From contig JAAELW010000564.1 of the NCBI GenBank assembly GCA_024226235.1, positions 1 through 35,314 on the forward strand: a DNA stretch of 35,314 nucleotides, in the 5' to 3' direction. Positions 8,468-17,721 of this stretch are shown piece by piece. Source of the stretch: a bacterium (GTDB taxonomy: Bacteria > Myxococcota_A > UBA9160 > UBA6930). Both the position numbers and the translations under genes were made by a program. The notes under the pieces are model-generated. The model was not told the DNA's origin, did no database searches, and was given only the letters and a program-made list of their open reading frames with translations. Within the stretch, counting starts at the first letter, position 1; every line of letters starts with the position of its first letter.

Positions 8468-10777
8468 TCACATCCCTGCACCGTGCAAGCGGATGAGCCC
8501 CTCTTCCGCTGTGGCATCGAGAGGTTGCTCCTCGGGCAGGAATGACCAGCCCGTGCGCAGGCCGAGTACGAACCAGGCCAGGCTGGCCACGCCGCCGAGG
8601 AAGACGGTGTCTCCCACGAGTCGTAGCCAGCGCAGGTTCTGGATGAATGGCTGCTGCAGGAAGTCTGCACTTCGCGCAAACCAGAGGCCATGCTCGATGG
8701 ATACCTGAGTCTGGAGCAAGCCGATGGGCAGCAAGCTCAGGCACACCATCAGCGCGAGCCCTCCATTCATGCCCCAGAAGGCGAAAGCCAGCGGCCCTTC
8801 GCGCCATGCGCCTTCGGGCTGCAATCGGCGCAGCACGACCAGCACCAGCCCCAGCGCGAGCAGGCCGTACACGCCGAACAAGGCGGTATGAGCGTGCACG
8901 GGCGTCGTGTTGAGCCCCTGCATGTAGTAGAGCGCAACGGGCGGATTGATCAGGAAGCCGAACACGCCCGCACCCACCAGGTTCCAGAACGACACGCCCA
9001 CGAAGAAGCGGATCGGCCAGCGATAGCGCTCGACCCAACTCGCCCGCTCCTGCAGACGCAGGGTCTTGAGTGCTTCGACGCCCACGAGGACGAGCGGCAC
9101 CACTTCGAGTGCGCTGAAACAGGCACCGATGGCCATGATCGAGACCGGAGTCCCACTGAAATAGAGGTGGTGGAACGTCCCGGGGATACCTCCGACCAGG
9201 AAGATGCTGGTCGAGAGCAGCACCGCACGCGAGGCATTGCGAGTTTGAACCAGGCCAAGACGGCTGAAGAGAATGGCGATGGCCGCAGTGGCGAACACCT
9301 CCATGAATCCCTCCACCCAGAGGTGCACCACCCACCAGCGCCAGTACTCCATGATGGTCAAATGGGTGCGAGCGTCGTAGAAGAAACCGGCACCGTAGAA
9401 GAGACCGATGGCCGCAGCGGAGCCCGCAAACAGCAGACTGATCTGGCGATGCTCCGAGTGCCGGATCAGTGCGGGCCAGAGCCCGCGCAGCATCAGCACG
9501 AGCCACAGGATGAGTGCGCAGAAGAGCCCGATCTGCCATACGCGGCCGAGCTCGACGTACTCGTAGCCCTGATGCCCTAGCCAGAAGCTCCAGTCGAGAG
9601 CAATGAGCTGTTGGACGGCAAACCACTCACCCGCCAGGGAGCCCACCACAACCACGAGCAGCGCGCCGAAGAGCAGATTGACACCAGCACGCTGAAAGCG
9701 GGGTTCCCGCCCACCGATCGCCGGGGCGAGGAACAAGCCCGCAGCGAGAAAGGCCGTGGCAATCCAGAATAGAGCGGTCTGGAGGTGCCAGGTTCGCGTG
9801 ACCGAGTACGGGAGGTATTCGCCTATCGGGAATCCGAACAGGCTCTGCCCTTCGACGGTGTAGTGTGCCGTGAGGCCACCCAGCAGAACCTGCACACCGA
9901 AGAGCAGGATCACGATTGCGCAGTACTTGCCCGTGGCTCGCATGGAGGGGGTGAGCACGATGCTACCCAGAGGGTCGCGGTGCGGTGTGCTCGGCTCGGC
10001 TTCGGCCCCTTCCTCGCGAGAGAAGTGATAGGCGACGATCGCGCCGATCCCAAGCAGCAGGATGACGATACTGATCAGCGACCAGAGGATGTTCGCACTG
10101 GACGGCACATTGCCCACCAGTTCCTCGTGCGGCCAGTTGTTGCTGTACGTCGTCGCGCTGTCCGGCCGCTCGGTGGTGCAAGCCCACGCGGTCCAGAAGA
10201 AGAAATGGGTGAGCGTGTCACGACTGCTGGCTTCCGCGACCGTGACCTCTTGCATCGCATAGGCTTCGCGCAGGGAGCCCAGCGTGGGGTCAGCACCGAA
10301 GACACCTGCGTAATGTCGGGCCGTGCGCGCGATGGCTTCCGCCCGGGCTTCACTCACGGTCAGGGTCCGGGTTTCCGGGTCGTAGCGATTGGCGCGCATT
10401 TCGGTCTGCAAGCGTGCTCTGAGCACAGCTTGTCGCTCCGGGGGCAAGTCGGCGTAAGGCGTACCGTGCTCGCCTTCGCTCCAGATCTCGAGCAGGCCGG
10501 TCGCTTCGCGATGCAGCCAGTCGGCTGACCAGTCGGGGGCCTGGTAGGCACCATGTCCCCAGATCGATCCGATCTGTTGGCCGCCGACGCTCTGCCACAC
10601 CTGCTGGCCGTGCAGGATGTCGTCGCGGGTCATCAGCAATCGCCCTGTCTCGGTAACGACACGCTCGGGCAGAGGAGGTGCTTGGCGATACACCTCCCTT
10701 CCAAAGAAACCCAGGATGCTGAAGGTGCCGATCAGCACCAGGGCCAGGGTTGTCCACAGCTTGCGATCCATCGTCAT
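8468..10777 (-). CDS. norB: Quinol-dependent nitric oxide reductase, single-subunit (qNor)
   Basis: This 769-residue membrane enzyme of the haem-copper oxidase superfamily reduces two NO to N2O with electrons from quinol. An N-terminal helix plus a soluble cytochrome c-like region without a CXXCH haem site (residues about 30-220, starting TGRLLMTRDDILHGQQVWQ), with no separate norC nearby, marks the quinol type. Expected ligands are visible: TWHLQTALFW near 330 (low-spin haem), HLWVEGFMEVFA near 483 (FeB His and Glu), FHHLYFSG near 534 (two FeB His) and VHAHTALFG near 627 (haem b3 and b His). Length matches qNor. The ATG at 10777 has GGAG 7 bases upstream. It diverges from norR and has a sigma-54 promoter, so NO-induced expression for detoxification or denitrification is expected. 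Confidence 0.95.
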   Translation of the reverse strand: MTMDRKLWTTLALVLIGTFSILGFFGREVYRQAPPLPERVVTETGRLLMTRDDILHGQQVWQSVGGQQIGSIWGHGAYQAPDWSADWLHREATGLLEIWSEGEHGTPYADLPPERQAVLRARLQTEMRANRYDPETRTLTVSEARAEAIARTARHYAGVFGADPTLGSLREAYAMQEVTVAEASSRDTLTHFFFWTAWACTTERPDSATTYSNNWPHEELVGNVPSSANILWSLISIVILLLGIGAIVAYHFSREEGAEAEPSTPHRDPLGSIVLTPSMRATGKYCAIVILLFGVQVLLGGLTAHYTVEGQSLFGFPIGEYLPYSVTRTWHLQTALFWIATAFLAAGLFLAPAIGGREPRFQRAGVNLLFGALLVVVVGSLAGEWFAVQQLIALDWSFWLGHQGYEYVELGRVWQIGLFCALILWLVLMLRGLWPALIRHSEHRQISLLFAGSAAAIGLFYGAGFFYDARTHLTIMEYWRWWVVHLWVEGFMEVFATAAIAILFSRLGLVQTRNASRAVLLSTSIFLVGGIPGTFHHLYFSGTPVSIMAIGACFSALEVVPLVLVGVEALKTLRLQERASWVERYRWPIRFFVGVSFWNLVGAGVFGFLINPPVALYYMQGLNTTPVHAHTALFGVYGLLALGLVLVVLRRLQPEGAWREGPLAFAFWGMNGGLALMVCLSLLPIGLLQTQVSIEHGLWFARSADFLQQPFIQNLRWLRLVGDTVFLGGVASLAWFVLGLRTGWSFLPEEQPLDATAEEGLIRLHGAGM

Positions 10778-10834
10778 GCTTCTACTCCGATCAGGAAGTT
10801 CTCGAATGCGCTTCGATCCAGTTCAGAGCTACAA

Positions 10835-10850
10835 AGCAATCTGTGGGCCA
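10835..10850 (-). promoter_or_regulatory. Sigma-54 (-24/-12) promoter of norB
   Basis: On the minus strand the sequence TGGCCCACAGATTGCT matches the sigma-54 consensus TGGC-N7-TTGCW with exact GG-N10-GC spacing. It lies 57 bases upstream of the norB start and points toward it, opposite a gene for a sigma-54 activator (NorR) that keeps the GAFTGA contact motif. This is as clear a sigma-54 site as can be called by eye. Confidence 0.85.
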
Positions 10851-10881
10851 GTCCAAAACATCAAAAATTTCAACTATTTAC

Positions 10882-10910
10882 GGAATTAGTAACCAATTCG
10901 ATAACAATTC
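10882..10910. promoter_or_regulatory. Three AATT motifs at 11-bp spacing, candidate NorR enhancer
   Basis: In an AT-rich stretch upstream of the norB -24 element, AATT occurs at 10884-10887, 10895-10898 and 10906-10909, exactly 11 bp apart, with TAAC following the first two. The whole also reads as nested inverted repeats (GGAATT ... AATTCC; GAATT-N7-AATTC). The distance (about 32-60 bp behind the -24) suits an activator site. I found no GT-N7-AC site of the kind known for NorR in this intergenic region; the nearest is GT-N6-AC overlapping the start of norR. Confidence 0.4.
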
Positions 10911-10936
10911 CCTAGTTGCTATTGTCACAACACGTT

Positions 10937-12508
10937 ATGAATGCGATAACCGGCCCCGTCGATCTCCTGCTCGCAATCGCGCTCGATCTGAATGCGTCGC
11001 TCACGGTCGCGGATCGCTATCGCCGTCTGGTCGCCGCGATCCGCAGTGTCCTGCCTTGCGATGCGGCCGTGCTGATGCGCCTCGAGGGCGATGAGTTAGT
11101 CCCGCTCGAGGCCCACGGCCTCGTCCCCGACGCGATGGGCCGGCGCTTCCGCCGCAGCGAACACCCCCGGCTCGACATCATCTGCAATGCCCATGAACCG
11201 ACGATCTTCCCCCCCGACAGCCCGTTGCCCGACCCCTTCGACAGCCTGCTCGAAAGCGACCCCCACGCGCTCAATGAGATCCACGCGTGCCTGGGCTGTC
11301 CGCTGTGGGCCGAGGGCGAGTTGATGGGCGTGCTGAGCATCGACGCCTTGGAGCCTCACGCCTTCGATGACTTCGACGAGCCATTTCTGGCGGCCCTCAG
11401 CGCACTGGCCGGTGCGACCATGCGTACGAGCCATCTGATCGAGGCGTTGGAGCAGACCGCAGCGCGCCACGGTCTGGTGGCGCAGGAATTGATGCGAGAG
11501 GTGCGGCAGCGTCGAGGCGGCCTGCTGATCGGCAATAGCCCGACGATGACCCATCTGCGAGAGGAGATCGCGCTGGTCGCACGCTCGGACTTCACGGTAT
11601 TGATCACCGGAGAGACGGGCACAGGCAAGGAACTGGTCGCACGCTCCCTGCACGCGGCTTCACTGCGACCTGCGGAGCCGCTCATCTATCTGAACTGTGC
11701 AGCGCTACCCGAATCGTTGGTGGAGAGCGAACTCTTCGGTCACGTGCGCGGTGCCTTTACCGGCGCTGATGCCGCGCGCGCAGGCAAGTTCGAGGTGGCC
11801 AGCGGGGGAACACTGTTCCTGGACGAAATCGGTGAGCTGCCCCTCAGTACACAGCCCAAGCTCTTGCGCGCACTCCAGGAGGGAGAGATCCAACGTGTGG
11901 GTTCCGACGACGTGCAGCACGTCGATGTGCGAATCGTCGCGGCCACCAACCGCGACCTCGCGCTCGAAGTGGAGGCCGGCCGTTTCCGCGCCGACCTCTT
12001 CCACCGACTCAACGTGATCCAGATCGACGTGCCCGCATTGCGCGAGCGGCGCGACGACATCCCGATACTGGCGGGGGCGTTCTGTGACGACGATCGCCGC
12101 CGCCTGGGCCTCGGACCGGTGCGGCTCGCTCCAGAAGCACTCGACCTTCTCTGTTCATTCGACTGGCCGGGAAATGTGCGAGAACTCGCAAATTCACTGG
12201 CGCGCGCCACATTACACGCAGCTGCACGGGTTCCGCGGGGAGAACCCGTGATGATTCGGGCAGAAGACATCGACCCACGCCCGTCGGAACACATTGCGGC
12301 TGGCCCATCGCTGCACACGACACCGGAATCGAGCGACGAGGCGCACAGTGGACTGCCGCTCCGCGAGGCCGTAGCCGAATTCCAGCGCGTGCAGATCCGC
12401 GAGGCCGTGGCCCGTGCGGAAGGCAACTGGGCAGCCGCAGCACGTGGCCTGGGCATGCACCGCAGCAATCTCCACAATCTGGCGAAGCGCCTGGGGCTGC
12501 GCTCTTGA
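10937..12508 (+). CDS. norR: NorR, NO-responsive sigma-54-dependent transcriptional activator
   Basis: The 523-residue protein has an N-terminal GAF domain (about 1-170), an AAA+ sigma-54 interaction domain (about 190-415; Walker A GETGTGKE near 225, GAFTGA near 272, [10 protein letters not shown] Walker B) and a Fis-type helix-turn-helix at the C-terminus ([27 protein letters not shown]). Residues that form or surround the non-haem iron NO sensor of E. coli NorR are all matched: GRRF and HPRL arginines, the two aspartates of LPDPFD, the cysteine of HACLG and the aspartate of LSIDAL. It should activate norB on NO binding. ATG 10937 is preferred to a TTG seven codons earlier, but neither has a clear ribosome-binding site. 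It diverges from norB with 159 bases between starts. Confidence 0.95.
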   Translation: MNAITGPVDLLLAIALDLNASLTVADRYRRLVAAIRSVLPCDAAVLMRLEGDELVPLEAHGLVPDAMGRRFRRSEHPRLDIICNAHEPTIFPPDSPLPDPFDSLLESDPHALNEIHACLGCPLWAEGELMGVLSIDALEPHAFDDFDEPFLAALSALAGATMRTSHLIEALEQTAARHGLVAQELMREVRQRRGGLLIGNSPTMTHLREEIALVARSDFTVLITGETGTGKELVARSLHAASLRPAEPLIYLNCAALPESLVESELFGHVRGAFTGADAARAGKFEVASGGTLFLDEIGELPLSTQPKLLRALQEGEIQRVGSDDVQHVDVRIVAATNRDLALEVEAGRFRADLFHRLNVIQIDVPALRERRDDIPILAGAFCDDDRRRLGLGPVRLAPEALDLLCSFDWPGNVRELANSLARATLHAAARVPRGEPVMIRAEDIDPRPSEHIAAGPSLHTTPESSDEAHSGLPLREAVAEFQRVQIREAVARAEGNWAAAARGLGMHRSNLHNLAKRLGLRS

Positions 12509-12527
12509 GACCAGCCCGGCTGTCACT

Positions 12528-12547
12528 CCGTCCTGCCTAGCGGACGG
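12528..12547. terminator. Hairpin between convergent norR and AAA+ ATPase genes
   Basis: CCGTCC (12528-12533) pairs with GGACGG (12542-12547) around an 8-base loop that holds the AAA+ gene's stop codon. It occupies the 28-base convergent gap and its edge. No T-run follows on either strand. Confidence 0.4.
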
Positions 12548-14021
12548 GGACGAACCGCTCGCCAGCCAGCTCGCGCAGGCGTTCCACGTCTTCCCGGCGG
12601 GAGTGGGAGAGGGGTACGGTCTCGGCGAGTTCGTGGAGGATCATCGCGCCCTCGAGCGGCTTCTGTTCGTGGAGCGAACGGTAGAGGGCAGAAATCACAG
12701 CCTGCTCGATCTCGGCGCCCGAATAGCCGTCGCTCGCAGCGGCCAGCGCTGACAGGTCGAAGCACGCGGGCTCCTGTTTTCGGTGGCGCAGGTGGATGCT
12801 GAAGATCGCCTCGCGTTCGTCGGAAGCGGGCAGATCGACGAAGAAGATCTCGTCGAAGCGACCCTTGCGGAGCAGCTCCGGCGGTAGGCGGAAGACATCG
12901 TTCGCGGTGGCGATCAGGAAGACAGGCTTGGTCTTCTCCTGGAGCCAGGTGAGCAGGCTCGCAAAGACGCGCTGGCTCGCACCCCCGTCCTGATCACCGC
13001 CCTGGGCAAAGCCCTTCTCGATCTCGTCGATCCACAGGACACATGGCGACATGGACTCCGCCATGTCGATCGCACGGCGCATGTTCTTCTCGCTCTCGCC
13101 CATGTATTTGTCGTAGAGCCGTCCGGCGTCGAGCTTGAGAAGCGGCATGTTCCATTCGCGAGCGATGCATTTGGCGGCAAGGGATTTCCCGCAGCCTTGC
13201 ACCCCCGCCAGCAGGATCCCGCTCGGTGGATCGAGGTTCAACGCCTTGGCCTGCTCGCTGAAGCCGAGCCGGGCACGGGCCAACCATTGTCGCAGCCGTT
13301 CGAACCCACCAAGCTCGAACCGACTATCCTCGGCAGGGAAGTACTCGAGCAGGCCATCCCGGCTGATCTCCGCAGCCTTTCGATCCTGCAGTGCGGCGAC
13401 GTCAACTGCGCTGAGACGGCTGTCCTTCAACACCACACCGGCAACGGCCTGACGTGCCTGGTTGGCCGTCATTCCGGTCAACGCGTCGAGCAGGCGCTCG
13501 AAGTCAGCGGGCGAGAGATCCACCTGGGGCCGCGTGCGGGTGCGCAACGACGAGAGCACCGAGGAGACGACTCCGCGCAATTCGTCCCTACCCGGCAGTG
13601 CGACCTGGTAGTGGACGACATGATGGTCCGCATCCTTCGGAAATTCGTGCCCGGCTCCCGTGACGATGAGGGCCGAATGGGTGTGGGCAAACGCCTGGGC
13701 GAGATCACGGAACGCCCGGCAGACCGCGGGATCTTCCAGATGACGTGCAAAATCCTTCAGCAAGAAGACGGCTTCGAGCCGCAACGATTGGATGTGCCCC
13801 AGCACCTCGATTGCACCGCAGGTGGAGCGATTCGGCTGGCCGTCGGGTTTGCGCACGAGACCGCGAGTGAGGGTCCACTCGAAGATCGGCAGCCCGACCT
13901 CCCCGGCCACCGCGTCGACAAGGGATTCGACCCTCTCCTCCTCCACCGTATCGATCGCAATCGCCGGGTGAAATGAGAGGATCAACGTCTTGATATCGTG
14001 AATCGATGTCTGGAGCGCCAC
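12537..14021 (-). CDS. Ycf46-like AAA+ ATPase
   Basis: The 494-residue protein has a divergent N-terminal half (about 1-230, a degenerate ATPase-like region with VFLLKDFARHLEDP) and a C-terminal classic AAA+ module: Walker A GVQGCGKS near 270, Walker B VLWIDEIEKG near 325, a substrate-loop region DKYMGESEKNMR, and the second-region arginine stretch LLRKGRFDEIFFVDLP. This arrangement matches Ycf46-type ATPases of cyanobacteria, plastids and many other bacteria, whose role is poorly defined. The start is a GTG at 14021 with no clear Shine-Dalgarno. It is 46 bases downstream of the NFACT gene and likely the third gene of a mutM-NFACT-ATPase operon. The family assignment is firm, the function is open. 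Confidence 0.88.
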   Translation of the reverse strand: MALQTSIHDIKTLILSFHPAIAIDTVEEERVESLVDAVAGEVGLPIFEWTLTRGLVRKPDGQPNRSTCGAIEVLGHIQSLRLEAVFLLKDFARHLEDPAVCRAFRDLAQAFAHTHSALIVTGAGHEFPKDADHHVVHYQVALPGRDELRGVVSSVLSSLRTRTRPQVDLSPADFERLLDALTGMTANQARQAVAGVVLKDSRLSAVDVAALQDRKAAEISRDGLLEYFPAEDSRFELGGFERLRQWLARARLGFSEQAKALNLDPPSGILLAGVQGCGKSLAAKCIAREWNMPLLKLDAGRLYDKYMGESEKNMRRAIDMAESMSPCVLWIDEIEKGFAQGGDQDGGASQRVFASLLTWLQEKTKPVFLIATANDVFRLPPELLRKGRFDEIFFVDLPASDEREAIFSIHLRHRKQEPACFDLSALAAASDGYSGAEIEQAVISALYRSLHEQKPLEGAMILHELAETVPLSHSRREDVERLRELAGERFVPVR

Positions 14022-14067
14022 GAGCCGTCTATTCGAACATTCGCCGTGGCAGCTTGACCTCTTTACT

Positions 14068-15582
14068 TCAGTCGTCGATTCGTGCGGCGGTGATCCGCTT
14101 CAGGCGCTCCGGTTCACGGCGCAGCTGGATCGTGCGGCCGCGGTGGACGTAGACGAGCCCGGGTTTTGCGCCTTTGGGCTTGGAGATGTCCTTGCACTCG
14201 GCCACGTGCACGGGTGCCCGGCTGGCGTTCTTCTGCTTGGAGAATTGGACTGCCAGTTCGGCGGCCTCCAGCAGCGCCTCCTGGGGCGGCTCGCCCTTTT
14301 CGACGCGTAGGATGACGTGGCTGCCGGGCCAGCCTTCCAGATGGAAGAAGAGGTCACGACCGCGGGCGAGACGGGTCGTCAACATGTCATTCCCCGAGTC
14401 GTTCTTTCCGACCCAGATCTCGAGGCCACCGGTCGCCATGTAGCGCTTCGGCACGAGCCGCGTCGGAAGCTCGCGCTTGCCGAGCTTCCAGACTTTCCGA
14501 GGCTTCGCTGGAGGAGCTCCGGCAGCACGCGCCTTCGGCAGGTAGCGATCGAGCAGGCGCGCGACGTCGGATCGCTCGGCCAGAGCACGCAGCGCCTCTT
14601 CGTCCTCCTCCGCAATGACGTCCAGTTCGCCCTGGATGCGGTCGAGAACCCGGCGCCTTTCCTCCAGAGCTTCCAGGTCCTGCGACGCGCGGACAGCCTT
14701 CTTCATCGACTTGCGAGCTCGCTTGAACAGCAGGTCCATATTGCCAGCAGCGTCGAGCTTCGGATCGAGCGGGATCTCGACCGTCGCGCCGGTCTCGAAG
14801 TCCTCCACGAGAACCTGGCTCGCGTTCTTGCCAACGCGCTTCATGTTTCCCTTCAGCAGCTCACCCCAGCGCTCGAACTTTGGCGCCTCCGCACCGGCCT
14901 CGGCGTCTCTTGCCATGGCGCGTGCCTTGCGGTCCAACGCGGCGCGCTGCTTCTTCAGCGCCTGTGCGAGCTGGTGGCGAAGCCGGTCCTCCTGCTCTCG
15001 ATCTTCCTGTTGCGCGTACTCCAGTTGGATCGCCGTGAGAAACTCCGAATCCTCGACTTCGGCGAAGCGATCTTCGCGCTTCGGAGCAGGTGCGCCTTCC
15101 GGGTCCCGCCAGACCGCGCCAAGCTCGAGGTCCCGTCGCGTGTCCGAGAGCGAGCGAGCCGTGCGTGCGATGACTTCACCCTGCTCCAACACATAGAGGT
15201 TGCTGCGAGCTCCCATCAACGAGAGCAGAAGCTCCAGTCGCGCTCCGTCGCGGGCCTCGAAGCGGAACACAAGCTGACGATCCCCTCCTCGCAGCGCGAC
15301 CTCTCGCAATCGCGACGCTTCGAGCCGCGGTTTCAGGTACTGGGCCAGTGCGAGCGGGCGATCCGGTGCTCTGCGAGGCCGTGGAAGTGCCGAAACCCGG
15401 CCGAACTTCGGCCGCCAGGAAAGCAAGAGCAACAGCCCTTCCTTTGGTCCGTGCACTTCGCCACCGGATAGATGCAGCACCAGCTCGGAGTTTCCAGGCT
15501 CCACCAGCTTGTCGAGCCGCGCGCCCCGCCATTCGGCATCCAGCACGCGCGCTGCACGTTCCAGCTCGGCCAGGCTCAACAT
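14068..15582 (-). CDS. rqcH: NFACT/RqcH-type ribosome-associated quality-control protein
   Basis: This 504-residue protein has the NFACT layout: an N-terminal NFACT-N region (about 1-180, with LSLMGARSNLYVL), a charged coiled-coil middle (about 190-340) and the C-terminal NFACT-R domain (about 375-490; GLEIWVGKNDSGNDMLT, then FHLEGWPGSHVIL and VHVAECKDISKPKGAKPG). Homologues (RqcH, Rqc2/NEMF) bind obstructed 50S subunits and recruit Ala-tRNA for C-terminal tailing of stalled nascent chains. It is shorter than RqcH of Firmicutes (about 570), mostly in the middle. A GAGGTGAT ribosome-binding site precedes the ATG. It lies 21 bases after mutM and 46 before the AAA+ gene. Older annotations call this family fibronectin-binding protein. 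Confidence 0.87.
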   Translation of the reverse strand: MLSLAELERAARVLDAEWRGARLDKLVEPGNSELVLHLSGGEVHGPKEGLLLLLSWRPKFGRVSALPRPRRAPDRPLALAQYLKPRLEASRLREVALRGGDRQLVFRFEARDGARLELLLSLMGARSNLYVLEQGEVIARTARSLSDTRRDLELGAVWRDPEGAPAPKREDRFAEVEDSEFLTAIQLEYAQQEDREQEDRLRHQLAQALKKQRAALDRKARAMARDAEAGAEAPKFERWGELLKGNMKRVGKNASQVLVEDFETGATVEIPLDPKLDAAGNMDLLFKRARKSMKKAVRASQDLEALEERRRVLDRIQGELDVIAEEDEEALRALAERSDVARLLDRYLPKARAAGAPPAKPRKVWKLGKRELPTRLVPKRYMATGGLEIWVGKNDSGNDMLTTRLARGRDLFFHLEGWPGSHVILRVEKGEPPQEALLEAAELAVQFSKQKNASRAPVHVAECKDISKPKGAKPGLVYVHRGRTIQLRREPERLKRITAARIDD

Positions 15583-15603
15583 TCCATCACCTCTGTCTCC
15601 CCG

Positions 15604-16479
15604 TCATCTCTGACACCGGGGACAATAGTGGGAACTGCGCTGGCCGATGATCTTTCGGCGAATGGGAGTGCCACAAGAGAGGCAGGGTTCGCCGCCCCTG
15701 GCATAGACCCGTCGCTCGTCTTGATAGCCCCCATCGCTCCCGTCGGGTGCCACATAGTCGCTGATGCTCGAGCCGCCGGTCTCGATCGATCGGCGCATCA
15801 CCTGCTTCATCGCTTCTGCCAGACGAACACACTCGGCGTGGGTCACCCGACTCGCACCGCGTCCAGGCCGCACGCCTGCCAGGAAGAGCGCCTCATCGGT
15901 GTAGATGTTCCCACTACCCGCGACCACCGTTTGATCGAGCAGCAGGCTCTTGATCGCGACCTTCCTCTTTCGACTGGCCTGGAAGATCTCGTCCCCCGTG
16001 GACTCCAGAGCGTCGATCCCGAGCTTGTCGAGACGCTCGGAGGGCTCGCCGGCAGCCAACAGCTGCACTTTTCCGAATTTGCGTACGTCCCGAAACAGTA
16101 CATCCGGACCCGTGTCCTCAAAGCGCAGCTGAAGATGGGTGTGTTCATCGGGTTCGAATGCGGTCTGCCGATCCGGGGCCAGCGCGGCCCGCGCCGTGGC
16201 CGATAGCAACCGTGGGCTCCGCGCCAGCGACGAAAAGAGCTGGCCCGTCATCCCGAGGTGCAACAACAAACACTTGCCGCCATCGAGCAAGACGACCAGA
16301 TACTTGCCGCGACGCTCCACCCCGCCGACGCGGCGGCCAGCCAGCTGACGACGCAACCTTGCTGGCGGCGTGAGGAAGAAGTAGCTGTCCCCGGTCGTTC
16401 GGATCCGACCCAGGGTGCGACCCACCATCACGGGTGCGATACGGCGCCGCGTCACCTCGACTTCGGGAAGCTCGGGCAT
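15604..16479 (-). CDS. mutM: Formamidopyrimidine-DNA glycosylase (Fpg/MutM)
   Basis: The 291-residue protein removes oxidised purines (8-oxoguanine, FapyG) from DNA and nicks the abasic site. It begins PELPEVEVTRRRI, with Pro2 as the catalytic N-terminus after Met removal and Glu3; GKYLVVLL carries the conserved Lys, HLGMTGQL follows, then FRDVRKFGKVQLL, GSGNIYTDEALF (helix-two-turn-helix) and a complete C-terminal zinc finger (CLSCGTPI ... YCPRCQ). It is about 20 residues longer than usual, mainly through an insertion after HLGMTGQL. The ATG has no strong ribosome-binding site. It leads a leftward group with the NFACT and AAA+ genes. Confidence 0.95.
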   Translation of the reverse strand: MPELPEVEVTRRRIAPVMVGRTLGRIRTTGDSYFFLTPPARLRRQLAGRRVGGVERRGKYLVVLLDGGKCLLLHLGMTGQLFSSLARSPRLLSATARAALAPDRQTAFEPDEHTHLQLRFEDTGPDVLFRDVRKFGKVQLLAAGEPSERLDKLGIDALESTGDEIFQASRKRKVAIKSLLLDQTVVAGSGNIYTDEALFLAGVRPGRGASRVTHAECVRLAEAMKQVMRRSIETGGSSISDYVAPDGSDGGYQDERRVYARGGEPCLSCGTPIRRKIIGQRSSHYCPRCQR

Positions 16480-16581
16480 CGCGGGATCAGGGATCGAAGC
16501 GCGCGCGCAGCTCCGGCGACGCGACAGGGAAAGAGCCCTCGGACCGCACCTCCGCCTCCAAAGCAGATGAGAGCCGTCGGT

Positions 16582-17622
16582 TCATAGCGTGCCGGTTCGC
16601 CACGGCTCGACCAGGATCTTGGCGTGGTCATCGGGCTGGCCGAGTGCCTCGAAAGCACCCGCTACACCATCGACCCCGATCCGCCCGCTGATCATCGGGG
16701 TGCCGTCGAGACTTCCCTCGGTGAGTGCGCGCAAGGTCTCGGCAAATTCCTCCGGTGTGTAACCGAGCACGAACTGGAAGGCGAGTTCCTTGGAAATGGC
16801 CAGCAGCGGCTGGATCCGATCCTCTTCCATGCAGACGCCAACCACGATGATGCGCGTCGAGTGGGGCGCGTGCTGAATCACGTCCTGGAGCATTCCCGGC
16901 ACCCCGACACATTCGAAGACGACAGGAGCCTTCAATCCCGCCTCCTTGACCAGACGCTCCATCGCCGGCTCTTCGGCCGGATCCACCACGACATCCGCTC
17001 CCATCGTACGAGCCAGTTCGCGACGGGCCGCGCAGAAATCACTGGCGATGATGGGCTCGATCCCTTGAAGGCGAAGTGCGGCAACGACGGCCAGGCCAAC
17101 AGGGCCACAGCCGAGCACCAGCGGTACGTCGGTCGACTGGAGATTCGCCTTGCGCACGGCATGCAGCCCGACAGCCATCGGTTCGGTGAGCGTCGCCGCC
17201 TCGGTAGGCAGATCATCCGACACGCGCAACAGCATCGGCTCCGACAGCAGCATCAGCTCGCCGTAGCCACCCGGGAACTGGGCCGAGTAGCCGACCCCGG
17301 CAATCCCACCGGTATGGATCAACAGGGGCATCGAGCACACCCGGTCTCCGACGTTGAGCTTGCGCTGTGTACCGGGACCGAACTCGACGATCTCGGCACA
17401 GAACTCGTGCCCCATGACCAGATCCGCGTTCGGGTCGGCGTCGCGCGGCCCTCCCATCGCGGCCCCCAGATCGCCCAACCGATGGGCGTTCTTCAGGTAG
17501 TGGAGGTCCGACCCGCAGACCCCACAGGCCAGCGTCTTGACCAGCACCTGACCGTCTTTCGGGGTGGGGTCCGGAAGCTCATCGGTGACGATTTGCTGGT
17601 CTCGCATGATGGCTGCTCGCAT
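16582..17622 (-). CDS. Zinc-type medium-chain alcohol dehydrogenase
   Basis: The 346-residue protein is a medium-chain dehydrogenase/reductase: a GroES-like N-terminal domain with LACGVCGSDLHYL (catalytic-zinc Cys) and MGHEFCAEIVEFG (His/Glu), then a Rossmann domain with LVLGCGPVGLAVVAALR and the acidic IIASD after the second strand, suggesting NAD(H). The usual four-cysteine structural zinc lobe after GDRVCSMP is absent, as in some threonine-dehydrogenase-like and enoyl-reductase subgroups. The ATG at 17622 has AAGGAG 6 bases upstream; the frame stays open far into ileS antisense sequence, which was rejected. Substrate unknown. It diverges from ileS across 99 bases containing a strong dyad. 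Confidence 0.88.
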   Translation of the reverse strand: MRAAIMRDQQIVTDELPDPTPKDGQVLVKTLACGVCGSDLHYLKNAHRLGDLGAAMGGPRDADPNADLVMGHEFCAEIVEFGPGTQRKLNVGDRVCSMPLLIHTGGIAGVGYSAQFPGGYGELMLLSEPMLLRVSDDLPTEAATLTEPMAVGLHAVRKANLQSTDVPLVLGCGPVGLAVVAALRLQGIEPIIASDFCAARRELARTMGADVVVDPAEEPAMERLVKEAGLKAPVVFECVGVPGMLQDVIQHAPHSTRIIVVGVCMEEDRIQPLLAISKELAFQFVLGYTPEEFAETLRALTEGSLDGTPMISGRIGVDGVAGAFEALGQPDDHAKILVEPWRTGTL

Positions 17623-17660
17623 GGGTACTCCTTGGCCAGAAGGTAGCAGCGCGGGGTTCC

Positions 17661-17699
17661 CCGATGCTCCGGCCCTGAATGGGATGGCCAGAGCACCGG
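17661..17699. promoter_or_regulatory. 39-bp imperfect dyad between dehydrogenase and ileS
   Basis: CCGATGCTCCGGCC at 17661-17674 is mirrored by GGCCAGAGCACCGG at 17686-17699: 14-base arms with 12 complementary pairs around an 11-base centre. It lies 22 bases before the ileS ATG and 38 bases from the dehydrogenase start. It could be an operator or a hairpin in the ileS leader; no T-box features are visible. Confidence 0.45.
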
Positions 17700-17721
17700 A
17701 ATCGCTACTCTCCGCGCTTCC

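Noticed and set aside
8202-9626. 474-codon minus-strand frame in another phase over norB
   Set aside because: Arg/Ala/His-rich shadow of norB, which carries all expected haem and FeB ligands in its own frame.
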